A stretch of DNA of 64,000 nt from JBDTSW01 sp963799815 (GCA_963799815.1 CAWCYG010000004.1:496001-560000), one strand, 5' to 3'. Shown: positions 48,705 through 57,484, counted from the first letter of the stretch. A program made the numbers and translations. Notes: generated from the letters alone by a model not told the origin.

Positions 48705-49766
48705 GTGCAAAGAGCGGCAGAGCAAGCGGTCCGGACGGTCTCCGATGAGGTTGCGGAGCGCTCGGCGCTGCCGCTGCCCGAGCGTGTCCGGGCTTGGGAG
48801 GCGGAGTATCTGTGGGCGCCCGCGACTCGATCGTACCCCGCCCCGCGCCGTGAGCCCGAGACGGACAGTGACCTGCGCACGCCGTTTCAGCGGGATCGCG
48901 ACCGCATCGTCCACGCCAAGGCGTTTCGCCGGCTGAAGCACAAGACGCAGGTTTTCATCGCGCCTGAGGGTGACCACTACCGCACGCGCCTCACGCACAC
49001 GCTGGAGACCTGCGGGATTGCACGGACGGTGTCGCGAGCGCTGGGGCTGAACGAGGACTTGACGGAGGCCATCGGGTACGGGCACGATCTCGGGCATCCG
49101 CCGTTCGGCCACATCGGCGAGGAAGTGCTCGACGAGGCGGTCCGCGAGCACGGGGGTCGCGGCTTCAGGCACAACCGGCACTCCCTTCGCGTCGTCGACG
49201 TTCTCGAGCGGGATGGCCAAGGGCTGAATCTCACGGAGGCGGTGCGCGACGGGATCCTCCGCCATACGGGGTCCGAGTATCCGGCGACCATGGAGGGTCA
49301 GGTTGTGCGGCTGGTCGATCGGGTCGCGTACATAAACCACGACATCGACGATGCGGTACGCGCCGGGATCTTGATGGTGGATGACCTGCCCGGGGAGGAG
49401 ATCGAGTTGCTGGGGCCGACGGGCGCGAGCCGGATCGACACGCTGGTGCGCGACCTCGTGGTGACGTCGCGGGGGGCGGGGGAGATCCGCCAGAGCCGGG
49501 AGGTCGGTGGGGCGATGCTGCGGCTGCGCAAGTTCATGTTCGAGCGGGTGTATCTGGGAGCTGAGGCGCGCTCGGAGCATGATCGGGTGCGGCGAACGAT
49601 TCGCGGCCTCTTCGAGCACTACCTCGAGCACCCCGACGACATGCCAGAGGGGGCGCCGGGCGCCGACGGGATGCAGCGGATCACGGATTGGCTCGCGGGG
49701 ATGACCGATCGGTTCTGCATCGCCACGTTCCGGCGGCTCGCCCTGCCGGAGGAGTCGCGGTTGTGA
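48705..49766 (+). CDS. dgt: Deoxyguanosine triphosphate triphosphohydrolase-like HD protein
   Basis: Dgt-type enzymes cleave dNTPs to nucleoside plus triphosphate. The chosen GTG gives 353 residues; the GTG at 48681 adds 8. The HD motifs are complete: FRRLKHKTQVF, RTRLTHTLE (first His), GYGHDLGHPPFGHIGE (HD), RDGILRHTGSEYP and LVDRVAYINHDIDDAV (final Asp). The spacing fits the dNTP triphosphohydrolase type 2 subfamily, which often precedes dnaG. dnaG starts 107 nt later. Confidence 0.92.
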   Translation: MQRAAEQAVRTVSDEVAERSALPLPERVRAWEAEYLWAPATRSYPAPRREPETDSDLRTPFQRDRDRIVHAKAFRRLKHKTQVFIAPEGDHYRTRLTHTLETCGIARTVSRALGLNEDLTEAIGYGHDLGHPPFGHIGEEVLDEAVREHGGRGFRHNRHSLRVVDVLERDGQGLNLTEAVRDGILRHTGSEYPATMEGQVVRLVDRVAYINHDIDDAVRAGILMVDDLPGEEIELLGPTGASRIDTLVRDLVVTSRGAGEIRQSREVGGAMLRLRKFMFERVYLGAEARSEHDRVRRTIRGLFEHYLEHPDDMPEGAPGADGMQRITDWLAGMTDRFCIATFRRLALPEESRL

Positions 49767-49861
49767 AGAACAACGGCCCGGCGGCTGCTCGCAGTGAGCC
49801 GCAGGCGAACGGTGATCCGAGCTTGCTCGGATGCGTCCGTTGCCGTCGGGCTCCAGGCGGC

Positions 49862-49867
49862 TAGCCT
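49862..49867 (+). promoter_or_regulatory. -10 element (TAGCCT) of the dnaG promoter
   Basis: TAGCCT is 6 nt before the dnaG GTG. It is the third identical hexamer (with mnmA and ruvX) at nearly the same spacing. Confidence 0.5.
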
Positions 49868-49873
49868 CGCGCC

Positions 49874-51676
49874 GTGGCGCTCTTTACCGAGGCGAGCATC
49901 GAGCGGGTCCGCGAGACGGCGGACATCGTCGAGGTGGTCTCCGCCTACACGGACCTGAGGCGGGCGGGGACGAGATTCACGGGGCTGTGTCCGTTTCACG
50001 ACGAGCGCTCGCCATCGTTCTCGGTGAACCCTCAGGAGAAGCTCTACCACTGCTTCGGCTGCGGGGTGGGGGGCGACATCTTCAAGTTCGTTGAGGAGAA
50101 GGAGGGGCTCAGCTTCGCGGAGGCGATCGAGGCGCTGGGAGATCGCTACGGGGTCGAGTTGGAGCGCCAGGAGGAGGATCCGCGCGCAGAGGAGGCGCGG
50201 AGGCGGAAGGGGCGGCTGCGCGAGGTGCTGGAGCGCACGGCGGCGTTCTACGGGAGCTTCCTCTTGGAGGCGTCGGAGGCGGGGAAGGCGCGTGAGTATC
50301 TGCTCGGGCGGGGGCTCTCGGAGGAGGGGCTGCGCGAGTTCGGGGTGGGGTACGCGCCGAGCGCGTGGGACACGGTGCTGCGGCGAGGGCAGTCGGCGGG
50401 TTACTCGGTCGATGAGCTGGCTGCGGCGGGCCTGCTGACGAAGAACAAGCAGGGTCATCCCTATGACCGTTTTCGCGCGCGGATCATGTTCCCGATTCGC
50501 GACGCCCGCGGGCGGATGCAGGGGTTCGGGGGGAGGGCGACTCGGGACGATCAGCGCGGGAAGTATCAGAACTCGCCGGAGGGGGAGCTCTATTCGAAGA
50601 AGAGGACGCTGTACGGGATCGAGCGGGCGCGGCCGGCGATCGCCAAGGCGGGGAGAGCGGTGGTCGTGGAGGGGTACACAGATGTAATCGCGCTGCATGG
50701 AGCTGGGGTGGAGGAGGCGGTCGCCGTGATGGGAACGGCGATCACGCCGGAGCAGGTGCAGCTGCTCGCGTCGCACACGGACGAGGTGGTGCTCGCACTG
50801 GATGCCGATAGGGCGGGGCGGGAGGCGATGCTGCGTGCGCAGCGGGTGGCTTCTGGGAAGCGGGTGCGGTTGCGGGTGGCGGCGATGCCCAGTGGGGAGG
50901 ATCCCGCCGATCAGCTCGCCGGGAAGGGCCCGGGAAGTGACGCGGCTGACGCGTTTCGGGGTCTGGTCGAGGCCGCCGACGACCTGCCGGTTTTCCATGC
51001 CCGGATGTTGCTGGAGGATGCAGACCTGTCGACCCCCGCTGGGAGAGACGCAGCGCTCGACGAGCTGGTGCCGGTGCTGGGGTCCATGCCCGATTCGATT
51101 ACCCGTGAGGAGCTCGAGCGGGAGGTGGCCGATCGGTTGAATGCGGACCCGGGGCTGGTGCGCAGGAGGGTTGCCCAGGGCGGGCGACGAGGCACGCCGG
51201 CACAGGAGCCCAGGCGTAGACCGACACCCGGGAACGGCGGGGACCCCGCGACGACGCGGCCGAGCGCGCCGGCGTTGTTGAGTGGACGCGAGCAGCGCGA
51301 GAGGGCGTTGCTCTACATGGCGATCGCGAAGCCGCAGGAGGGGGAGGAGTTCATGCGGCGACTCACTCCCGAGCACCTCTCCTCACCGCTCACGGCGCGC
51401 GCGAGGGATTGGCTGGTGGAGCACCTCGAGGCGCCGATGGAGGGATTGCCGCGCGAGGACGAGGAGCTCCGCAGCCTCATCACCCAGCTGATGATGAGCG
51501 CCGAGCGCGAGCCGTCGAGCCGCGAGGCGATGGAGCTCAACTTCATGGAGCTCGATCTTGCTGTCGTGCGAGGACAGATCGCCGCCGCAACCGAGAACGG
51601 GGGAGACCCCCCGGTCGACCTCCAGCGCCGCCAGGCCGAGCTGTCCGAGAAAATCGCCCACTTCGGCGGCGTCTAG
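49874..51676 (+). CDS. dnaG: DNA primase
   Basis: DnaG makes RNA primers for replication. The 600-residue product has the CHC2 zinc finger (TGLCPFHDERSPSFSVN, then LYHCFGCGVGGDIFKF), the RNA polymerase-like core with MFPIRDARGRMQGFGGR, and the TOPRIM domain VVVEGYTDVIALHGAG with LALDADRAGREA. The C-terminal third is the helicase-binding part, with an Arg/Pro-rich linker (~430-460). It starts with GTG after a -10 hexamer. A tRNA-Asn gene follows 47 nt downstream. Confidence 0.96.
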   Translation: MALFTEASIERVRETADIVEVVSAYTDLRRAGTRFTGLCPFHDERSPSFSVNPQEKLYHCFGCGVGGDIFKFVEEKEGLSFAEAIEALGDRYGVELERQEEDPRAEEARRRKGRLREVLERTAAFYGSFLLEASEAGKAREYLLGRGLSEEGLREFGVGYAPSAWDTVLRRGQSAGYSVDELAAAGLLTKNKQGHPYDRFRARIMFPIRDARGRMQGFGGRATRDDQRGKYQNSPEGELYSKKRTLYGIERARPAIAKAGRAVVVEGYTDVIALHGAGVEEAVAVMGTAITPEQVQLLASHTDEVVLALDADRAGREAMLRAQRVASGKRVRLRVAAMPSGEDPADQLAGKGPGSDAADAFRGLVEAADDLPVFHARMLLEDADLSTPAGRDAALDELVPVLGSMPDSITREELEREVADRLNADPGLVRRRVAQGGRRGTPAQEPRRRPTPGNGGDPATTRPSAPALLSGREQRERALLYMAIAKPQEGEEFMRRLTPEHLSSPLTARARDWLVEHLEAPMEGLPREDEELRSLITQLMMSAEREPSSREAMELNFMELDLAVVRGQIAAATENGGDPPVDLQRRQAELSEKIAHFGGV

Positions 51677-51687
51677 GATTGCGGAGG

Positions 51688-51708
51688 GAGCTACCTCCCG
51701 GGTAGCTC
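51688..51708 (+). terminator. Hairpin after dnaG
   Basis: GAGCTACC (51688-51695) and GGTAGCTC (51701-51708) form a perfect 8-bp stem with loop TCCCG. No T-run follows, so this is a weak terminator or an mRNA-end structure between dnaG and tRNA-Asn. Confidence 0.4.
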
Positions 51709-51723
51709 TCGATCAATACATGG

Positions 51724-51796
51724 TCCGGGGTAGCTCAACCGGCAGAGCGATCGGCTGTTAACCGATAGGTTGTGGGTTCGAGTCCCACCCCCGGAG
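51724..51796 (+). tRNA. tRNA-Asn (GTT)
   Basis: A full cloverleaf: acceptor TCCGGGG with CCCCGGA, discriminator G, D-stem GCTC...GAGC, anticodon stem ATCGG/CCGAT with anticodon GTT at 51757-51759, T-arm GTGGG-TTCGAGT-CCCAC. The CCA end is not encoded. It lies right after dnaG. Confidence 0.97.
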
Positions 51797-51823
51797 CTTC
51801 CTTCGGCGCTGGAGCTGCGGTAT

Positions 51824-53014
51824 CTACGCGACTACGTCCTCTGCGAGCTCCGCGCCGCGCAGCGCCCCATCGCCGGCCGGACTTCGGGCGATCTCGCTGG
51901 CACCGATCCTGAAGCGCGGATCCTGGTGCACCCGTCGCACCACTCGGCGCAGGCTGCCAGCGCTCGTCAGCCGACCCGGCAGCATCAAGCCCGCGCCCGC
52001 CCACTGCACCCGAGCGCCGTTCTCCGCCATGTCGCCCACCGCCGGGCAGCACACCAGCGGCACGCCAGCGCTGAGCGCCCGGCAAACCGTCCCATGCCCC
52101 CCATGGGTGATCACCAGATCCGCCAGCGGCATCACCTGCGAGTAGGAGAGCCACTCGACCACCCTCGCATTCCCGGGCGCCTCAGGCATCGACCCACCGG
52201 GAATCAGCCGATTCGTCGTCGCCAACACCCTCACCGGCTCATCCGCCAGCGCCTCGAGCGCCACCCGCACCAACCGCCCGGCCGGATCCTGCGCCGTCGA
52301 GGGCGCCACCACCACAAGCGGCCCATCACCCTCCGGCACCTCAACATCCGGGGCCGGCAACTCGAACATCATCGGCCCAGTCAGATGAGTGTTCTCGGGC
52401 CACCGCCGCGGATACTCGAGCTGCGGGAACGTCGCCACCAACACCAGGTCCACCGTGAGCCCCCCATGATGAACGTCGAGGGGTGGCAACCCCACCACCG
52501 CCCGCGTCTCATTCATCTCCCGCCGGCCACGCTCCAACCCCTGCACCAACACCGGCTCCGCCGCCCGCCACAACGCCCGCCCCACAACCGTCCGCGGCAT
52601 GCGCGCGCCAAACGCGAAGAACGGCAATCCCGGCTCGTGCACCGGATACACATGCGGCACCAGCGTCACCCGCGGCACCCCCGCCATCTCAGCCGCCAAC
52701 GCCGGAGCGAGCGTGAGGATGTCGCTCACCACCGCATCGGGCTTCATCTCCTCCACGAACGGCAGCAGCGCCCTCGCTGCATCCGCCGCCGACGGGTCCT
52801 CTGACGAATCGGGCGGGGGAGGAGGAAACGTCTTGTACTCCTCTGCCGCGGCGAACCCGAGCCCCTCACGCTCAACCGCCTGGCGCCACCGCTCCCACGT
52901 CTCGACCAAAACCTCGTGACCGCGGTCCCGCAAGGCCCGCGCCAGAGCGATCGCCGGAAACGCATGTCCGGCATCCCCAAACGCCGCCACCAAGAACCGT
53001 TTCGCCGTGCTCCT
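51824..53014 (-). CDS. Glycosyltransferase family 1 (MGT/UGT-like)
   Basis: The product (396 residues from the GTG at 53014; longer frame to 53086 has no clear site) is a two-domain GT-B glycosyltransferase: RFLVAAFGDAGHAFPAIALARAL at the start, VVSDILTLAPALAAEMAGVP, LTVDLVLVATFPQLEYPR, and the nucleotide-sugar motif VEWLSYSQVMPLADLVITHGGHGT then LSAGVPLVCCPAVGDMAENG. The HGGHGT motif and acceptor pattern resemble macrolide or flavonoid glycosyltransferases. Acceptor unknown. Its end faces tRNA-Asn. Confidence 0.88.
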   Translation of the reverse strand, partial: RSTAKRFLVAAFGDAGHAFPAIALARALRDRGHEVLVETWERWRQAVEREGLGFAAAEEYKTFPPPPPDSSEDPSAADAARALLPFVEEMKPDAVVSDILTLAPALAAEMAGVPRVTLVPHVYPVHEPGLPFFAFGARMPRTVVGRALWRAAEPVLVQGLERGRREMNETRAVVGLPPLDVHHGGLTVDLVLVATFPQLEYPRRWPENTHLTGPMMFELPAPDVEVPEGDGPLVVVAPSTAQDPAGRLVRVALEALADEPVRVLATTNRLIPGGSMPEAPGNARVVEWLSYSQVMPLADLVITHGGHGTVCRALSAGVPLVCCPAVGDMAENGARVQWAGAGLMLPGRLTSAGSLRRVVRRVHQDPRFRIGASEIARSPAGDGALRGAELAEDVVA

Positions 53015-53106
53015 CACCGGTTGTCCGCACCCCGGTCCCGCAAAACCACCGCTGAGACGAACCGCCCTCCGCACCCCACCTTGCAATCCACCCGAGCCCG
53101 CCAGGC

Positions 53107-53622
53107 ATGCTCCCGCTCGTGCGCACCAAGACCCGCAACCCCGCCCAGCGACTGCGCCGGACAGTCGACGCCCTCCCCGAGCGCACCCAGCGCGCGATGC
53201 TCACGGGACTCGATCGCAACCGCATCATCGTCGGCGCCTACACCGACCCCCGCTCCGGCGGCATCTGCCCGATGCTCGCAGCCCACCGCAACGGCGGCCG
53301 CACCTCCCTCGCCTCCTTCGCAGTCGCCTGGGACGCCTTCACCCGCGCGCGCAAACCCCGCCTGGCCACCCGTCGGGAGATCCGCACCCTGCGCTCGTAC
53401 CTCGAGATGGCCCTGCTGCAGACCGACCAGCAAAGCAGTTCCCTCCGTCACCTCGCAGCACAGATCCGCTCCGAACGAGCCGTCCACTCCGCGTGCGCGG
53501 ACCGCGCCCAGCCGGCGCCCGCCCGCCCCGAAGCGCCCGTCCCCCTCCACGGTCAAATCCGGATCCGGCGCACAACCCCCGGCAGCCGCCGCGCTCGCCC
53601 GCCGGCGCTCGCCCGGGCCTGA
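53107..53622 (+). CDS. Hypothetical protein, Arg-rich
   Basis: This 171-residue basic protein has a well-ordered first 110 residues (RRTVDALPERTQRAMLTGLDRN, IIVGAYTDPRSGGICPMLAAH, TSLASFAVAWDAFT, TRREIRTLRSYLEMALLQTD), looking like a helical conserved domain, and a low-complexity Arg/Pro/Ala tail. The layout resembles small uncharacterised proteins I associate with Thermoleophilia, but I cannot name a family. It is divergent from the glycosyltransferase, and its stop is 1 nt from the next minus-strand gene. Confidence 0.65.
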   Translation: MLPLVRTKTRNPAQRLRRTVDALPERTQRAMLTGLDRNRIIVGAYTDPRSGGICPMLAAHRNGGRTSLASFAVAWDAFTRARKPRLATRREIRTLRSYLEMALLQTDQQSSSLRHLAAQIRSERAVHSACADRAQPAPARPEAPVPLHGQIRIRRTTPGSRRARPPALARA

Positions 53623-53623
53623 C

Positions 53624-54364
53624 TCAAACAGCGGCCGCGAGCTCCTCGCCCGGCCGCAGGAAGACGATCTCGGGCACGAGGCACGCGCGCGAGGTGGAGA
53701 GCAAGAACCGCACCGACTCCGCCAGGTCCTCGGGCCGAATCATCGCCTCGGCATCGACCTGACCCTTCACGAACTCGGTCATCGGCGTATCGACGAAGCC
53801 GGGGCAGAACGCCGTCACCTGAATCCCGTCGTTCTGTACCTCCTTCTGCGTCGCCTGACTGAAGCCCACGACCGCCGCCTTCGTAGCGGAATAGACCGAC
53901 AGCCACGGCTGTCCCGACTTCCCCGCGACCGACGCCATGTTCACGATCAACGCCTTGCCGTGCTCCGCTCCCGCCTCGCGCAGCATCGGCAGCCCCTGGC
54001 GCGTCCCGATCACGACGGCCCGCAGATTCACTCCCAGCTGGATATCCAGATGCTTCGTCTGGATCTCCGCCATCGGTTGGCCAATCCCAACCCCAGCGTT
54101 GTTCACCAGCACGTCAAGGCGCCCGAACCGCTCCTTGTGCGCATCGAAGACGCGATGAATCTCCTGCTCGTCGGTCATCTGCGCCGGCACGGCCTGAACC
54201 TCGATGCCCGCCTGTTCCACCTCAGCCCGCGCCGCCTCCAGCTTGTCCGGCCGGCGCGCCGAAATCGTGACGCCGTAGCCGTCCTCACCAAGCGCCCTCG
54301 CAATCGCCAAGCCGATCCCGCTCGATCCTCCCGTCACCAGAGCCGCTCGCGCCGCCAAGCTCAT
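53624..54364 (-). CDS. Short-chain dehydrogenase/reductase
   Basis: A second classical SDR, 246 residues from the ATG at 54364 with a GAGGAGGAGG ribosome site. Motifs: ALVTGGSSGIGLAIARAL (cofactor), DVLVNNAGVGIGQPM, IVNMASVAGKSGQPW (Ser), YSATKAAVVGFSQA (Tyr/Lys) and CPGFVDTPM. The sequence resembles 3-oxoacyl-ACP reductase-like SDRs. A longer frame (to 54421) would start in the divergent promoter region and is less likely. Substrate unknown. Confidence 0.92.
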   Translation of the reverse strand: MSLAARAALVTGGSSGIGLAIARALGEDGYGVTISARRPDKLEAARAEVEQAGIEVQAVPAQMTDEQEIHRVFDAHKERFGRLDVLVNNAGVGIGQPMAEIQTKHLDIQLGVNLRAVVIGTRQGLPMLREAGAEHGKALIVNMASVAGKSGQPWLSVYSATKAAVVGFSQATQKEVQNDGIQVTAFCPGFVDTPMTEFVKGQVDAEAMIRPEDLAESVRFLLSTSRACLVPEIVFLRPGEELAAAV

Positions 54365-54463
54365 CCTCCTCCTCGTCGCTCTCAGGGTGGCGCACCCTAC
54401 CGCCGCCAAGGACCGGAGCACCTCCGTTAGTCGCGCTTAAGCGCGGCCCCTAGCATGAGGCCG

Positions 54464-55465
54464 GTGCGCCATACGCCTCAACCGCGCCGCCTCGCGCTTG
54501 TAACCGGCGCGACCGCCATCCTCTCCGTCGCCGCGCTCTCCGCCTGTGGCGCCAACGACAGCGAGCCCGCCCCCGAGGAGGTGGCGCAGCCCGCGCCGAC
54601 GGCCGAGGATTTCCCCGCCGCACCCAAGCAGACGCTCGACCAGCTCTTGGAGGTGGCCGAACCCACCAACGAAATCGTCGTCGCCCAGGCCGGCAAGGTC
54701 TACACGCCCGGTGAAAACCGCTTCGGCTTCGGCGTCTTCGACGTCGGCGGAACGCCGATCAGCGACGCCGAGGTCGCCCTCTATGCGGCACACGGGCCCG
54801 ACGGCAAGCCACAGGGGCCCTTCCCCGCTCGAATCGAGGGCCTGGAAACCGACGCCGCCTTCGAGGCGAAGACCACGGCCGACGACCCGAAGGCACCCGA
54901 GACGGTCTACATCTCCGACATCGCCTTCGACCAGCCGGGGGAATGGCAGCTCGTCGCCTTGATCCGCGACGGCGACCGTTTCCTCGCCACGCGCCTCCTC
55001 TCGAGTATCGAGGTCGGCGACTACTCCGAGATCCCCGCGGTGGGCGAAAAGGCGCCACCGATCAGCACCCCCACCACCGACGACGTCAGCGACCTCTCCG
55101 AAATCGACACCCGCGACCCCCACGACTCGATGCACGACGTCGACGCCCAGGACGTGATCGGCGAGGAGCCCACCGTCCTCCTCTTCGCGACCCCCGCGCT
55201 CTGCGTCAGCCGGGTCTGCGGCCCCGTGGTCGACGTCGCCGAGGAGGTCAAGTCCGAGCTGGGCGACGAGGCCGAGTTCATCCACATGGAGGTCTGGGAG
55301 GGCAACAACCCCTCCAACGGCGTGCGCGAGCAGCTCAAGACCTACGGCCTCGAGACCGAGCCCTGGCTCTTCGTCCTCGACTCGGAAGGCCGCGTGTCGA
55401 CCCGGATCGAGGGCGCCTTCTCCGCCACCGAGCTCCGTGAAGCGGTCGAGAAGGCAACCGGCTGA
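54464..55465 (+). CDS. Thioredoxin-fold lipoprotein
   Basis: The product begins with a basic region and a hydrophobic stretch ending in the lipobox LSAC, so the mature protein is lipid-anchored outside. After an acidic Pro/Ala-rich linker comes a beta-sandwich region (~55-170, VYTPGENRFGFGVFDVGGTPI) and a thioredoxin-like domain (~195-330) with PTVLLFATPALCVSRVCGPV (C-x4-C rather than CxxC) and a later EPWLFVLDSEGRVSTRIEG. The GTG at 54464 is chosen because TAGCAT ends 7 nt before it; the ATG 9 nt earlier overlaps that hexamer. Role is probably in extracytoplasmic redox or copper handling (inference). Confidence 0.83.
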   Translation: MRHTPQPRRLALVTGATAILSVAALSACGANDSEPAPEEVAQPAPTAEDFPAAPKQTLDQLLEVAEPTNEIVVAQAGKVYTPGENRFGFGVFDVGGTPISDAEVALYAAHGPDGKPQGPFPARIEGLETDAAFEAKTTADDPKAPETVYISDIAFDQPGEWQLVALIRDGDRFLATRLLSSIEVGDYSEIPAVGEKAPPISTPTTDDVSDLSEIDTRDPHDSMHDVDAQDVIGEEPTVLLFATPALCVSRVCGPVVDVAEEVKSELGDEAEFIHMEVWEGNNPSNGVREQLKTYGLETEPWLFVLDSEGRVSTRIEGAFSATELREAVEKATG

Positions 55466-55486
55466 GACGCTCGGCGCAGGACGCGC

Positions 55487-56626
55487 TCAGCGCTCCGTGT
55501 TGTCGCAAGCGAGCTGGCGCGCCTCGGGAGCTAGTTCCGGGGGCGGCTTCACGATGGGCGGGATACGGCCGCCGCCGTTCGCCACAACGTAGCTGCGCTG
55601 ATCGAAGTCCTCAGCCGCGAACTCGAGACCCAAGCACGGAACCGCGAGCACCGTCACCGATGCAGGGTGGCCACCGCCCTGCCCTGGCACCGAGCGGCTG
55701 TCCCAGCTAGCCGTCACGCCATCCCCGGTGTTGAGATCCACACCGATCTGGTGCCACCGACCCGACTCTGGCCGGCCCCAGACCTCCTCGTAATAGACCG
55801 CGAAGCCAACCTCGATGGCGCCCGGCGCAGCGGCTGCGATCTCAACGGGACCGGTCAAGTGCCTCGCGCTCGGTGCGGTCAGCTCGGGCGGACGCGGCGT
55901 CCGCTCGCCCCCCTCGCATTCAAGGACGTCGAGAGCGCCCGGCCCCGGACCGGCTCTGATGTCGGCCGAAGGCACGTACCCCTCCGCGACCGTCGGCCGA
56001 AACCAGACCGGGTCGGGCACGTCAAAACGCCAGTCATCCTTCGCCTCTCCGAGGCAGTAGGCCTCGAAGGCCAACCTGCACCCCGGCGGATATCTGACCA
56101 GCACTCGCGAATGCAGGTTCGGCTGAGCTCGCACCAAGGCATAGCCGATCTGGGTTGTCGCGACGTAGCCGTCAGGCCAGGAGCCCTTGGGGAAATCCGG
56201 ACAATCCACCAACGCCCCCACCGGCGGTGGCCCATCGGGGAGCCGCTGGTCCAAGTCGAGGGCAGTTCCCGCCACGGCGAGGATCGCGCCGATTGCGCCG
56301 AGAATCCCGAGGGCCGACTTCCAGCCGGTCGGTCCAAACAACCACAGGACCACGAGGACGATGGCCACCACCGCCGCGGCTGCGATCGTGGACCGAGGGA
56401 GCTCGTCGCGCCAGATCAGCTCGGCGACAAGCCATGCGCCCGCGCCGATCACGACCAGGACGACGATCAATGCGGTCCAGCGCCACCGCGGCGAGGTGCT
56501 CTGCGGCCACTTCGCCAGCCGCTGCACGCGCTCGAGCAGGCGGTCCGAAAGACCGCCTACCGGTTTCCCGGTGTCTTCCGAGCGTCCCACACCCCTCGCC
56601 TTCTCACCTTTCTCGGCCAGGCGCAA
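55487..56626 (-). CDS. Multi-pass membrane protein with extracytoplasmic domain
   Basis: The 379-residue product has a cytoplasmic N terminus of ~48 residues, three hydrophobic segments (~51-70, ~80-97, ~104-124: TALIVVLVVIGAGAWLVAEL, TIAAAAVVAIVLVVLWLFG, LGILGAIGAILAVAGTAL) and a ~250-residue C-terminal extracytoplasmic part. The latter has paired cysteines (VDCPDFP, RYPPGCRLAFEAYC, LECEGGE) and an SH3-like patch (VRAQPNLHSRVLVRYPPGC) as in bacterial SH3 proteins. No family recognised. Codon use matches the neighbours. Confidence 0.72.
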   Translation of the reverse strand: MRLAEKGEKARGVGRSEDTGKPVGGLSDRLLERVQRLAKWPQSTSPRWRWTALIVVLVVIGAGAWLVAELIWRDELPRSTIAAAAVVAIVLVVLWLFGPTGWKSALGILGAIGAILAVAGTALDLDQRLPDGPPPVGALVDCPDFPKGSWPDGYVATTQIGYALVRAQPNLHSRVLVRYPPGCRLAFEAYCLGEAKDDWRFDVPDPVWFRPTVAEGYVPSADIRAGPGPGALDVLECEGGERTPRPPELTAPSARHLTGPVEIAAAAPGAIEVGFAVYYEEVWGRPESGRWHQIGVDLNTGDGVTASWDSRSVPGQGGGHPASVTVLAVPCLGLEFAAEDFDQRSYVVANGGGRIPPIVKPPPELAPEARQLACDNTER

Positions 56627-56773
56627 GCGGCCGCGTCAAGCAGTCCAATCCTCCCGACGCTCTCGAGGCACGACGGACGTCGCGCCAGGCGCTCAAGGTA
56701 GCGCGATTCGTGACCGACGTGACCCCCGCCAAGCGCGGCGTACAGGTCGCCTCAAATGCCGGGGCCACGGATC

Positions 56774-56779
56774 TATGCT
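56774..56779 (+). promoter_or_regulatory. -10 element (TATGCT) before a small leaderless gene
   Basis: TATGCT is 7 nt before the ATG at 56787. Together with the open frame it supports expression of the 56-residue protein that follows. Confidence 0.45.
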
Positions 56780-56786
56780 CTGGCCC

Positions 56787-56957
56787 ATGGGATCACGCGA
56801 AGTGACGGTCCGTCGTGGGAAACACGTCGGCTGGTGGGTGGAGGGACGCAAGGCTTCCGGCGGGCTGTTCATGCTGACGTGGTGGCCAACCCAAGGCATG
56901 GCGAGAGCTATCGCCAGGCTGGTTGGAGGAGATCAGGGCGCGTCCGAGCAGCCGTGA
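56787..56957 (+). CDS. Small basic hypothetical protein
   Basis: The 56-residue product (starts MGSREVTVRRGKHVGWWVEG) is basic, with three Trp-containing turns (GWWVEGRK, LTWWPTQG) and a helical end (MARAIARLVGG). It has a good leaderless promoter but no known family. It lies in a gap and would be missed by size filters. The next gene begins about 30 nt later in another frame. Confidence 0.5.
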   Translation: MGSREVTVRRGKHVGWWVEGRKASGGLFMLTWWPTQGMARAIARLVGGDQGASEQP

Positions 56958-56991
56958 GGTAGTGCTCAGGATGGAGGCCCTACGACGGGGA

Positions 56992-57484
56992 GGTTCGCAT
57001 CTCGGCCGAGGAATGGGCACTGGCGGCGTCTGTTTTCTTTTCGGGGCTCGCATCTGGCCTCTTGGGGATGCTGAGCACGATCATGCGTCCGATGCTCGCA
57101 GCGATGGACGGCCGGGACTTCCGGAACTTCATGGAAGCGTTCCTTCGGTTCGCGGGGAAGTCCTGGGGCCGGGCGTACAACTATGCCTGGTCGCTCGGGA
57201 TGACCATCGGGCCGGTCGTCGCACTCGTGCTCCTCTGGGACGATCTGGGCTCGACCTCGTTTGTGCTCACCGCGATCGGTTTGGGCATCGTGGTCGTCGG
57301 TGTGCTCGTCGTCTCCAACGTGTGGAAGACCCCGACCTACAACGTGATCTTGGCCTGGGATCCCAAGGCTCTGCCAGCGGACTGGGAGGCGGGACGGCAG
57401 CGCTATTTCGCGATCAACTGGATTCAGTTCGCGGCGACCTGGGCAGCCTTCGCCCTATTCCTAGCGGCTCTGATCTCCCTCTAG
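56992..57484 (+). CDS. DUF1772-like integral membrane protein, start unclear
   Basis: The last 140 residues begin at an ATG at 57062 (MGMLSTIMRPMLAAMDGRDF) and show four hydrophobic helices, with the pattern of DUF1772/anthrone-oxygenase-like proteins. The same frame is open upstream back to about 56960 and encodes a further hydrophobic segment (AEEWALAASVFFSGLASGLLG) that completes the first helix of such proteins, but it contains no ATG or GTG. A GGGGAGG site ends 5 nt before an ATC codon at about 56998. Either a rare start, a TTG at about 57056, or a sequence error explains this. The 5' boundary given is approximate. Confidence 0.55.

Noticed and set aside
49619..51376. 585-codon minus-strand frame
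   Set aside because: Antisense to dnaG, with a low-complexity Arg/Leu/His composition and no domain.
51770..52804. 344-codon plus-strand frame over the glycosyltransferase
   Set aside because: It starts inside tRNA-Asn and runs antisense to a gene with clear GT-B motifs; composition is His/Arg/Pro-rich noise.
52916..54430. 504-codon plus-strand frame
   Set aside because: It spans the antisense of the SDR and parts of neighbouring genes in another frame; no coherent domain.
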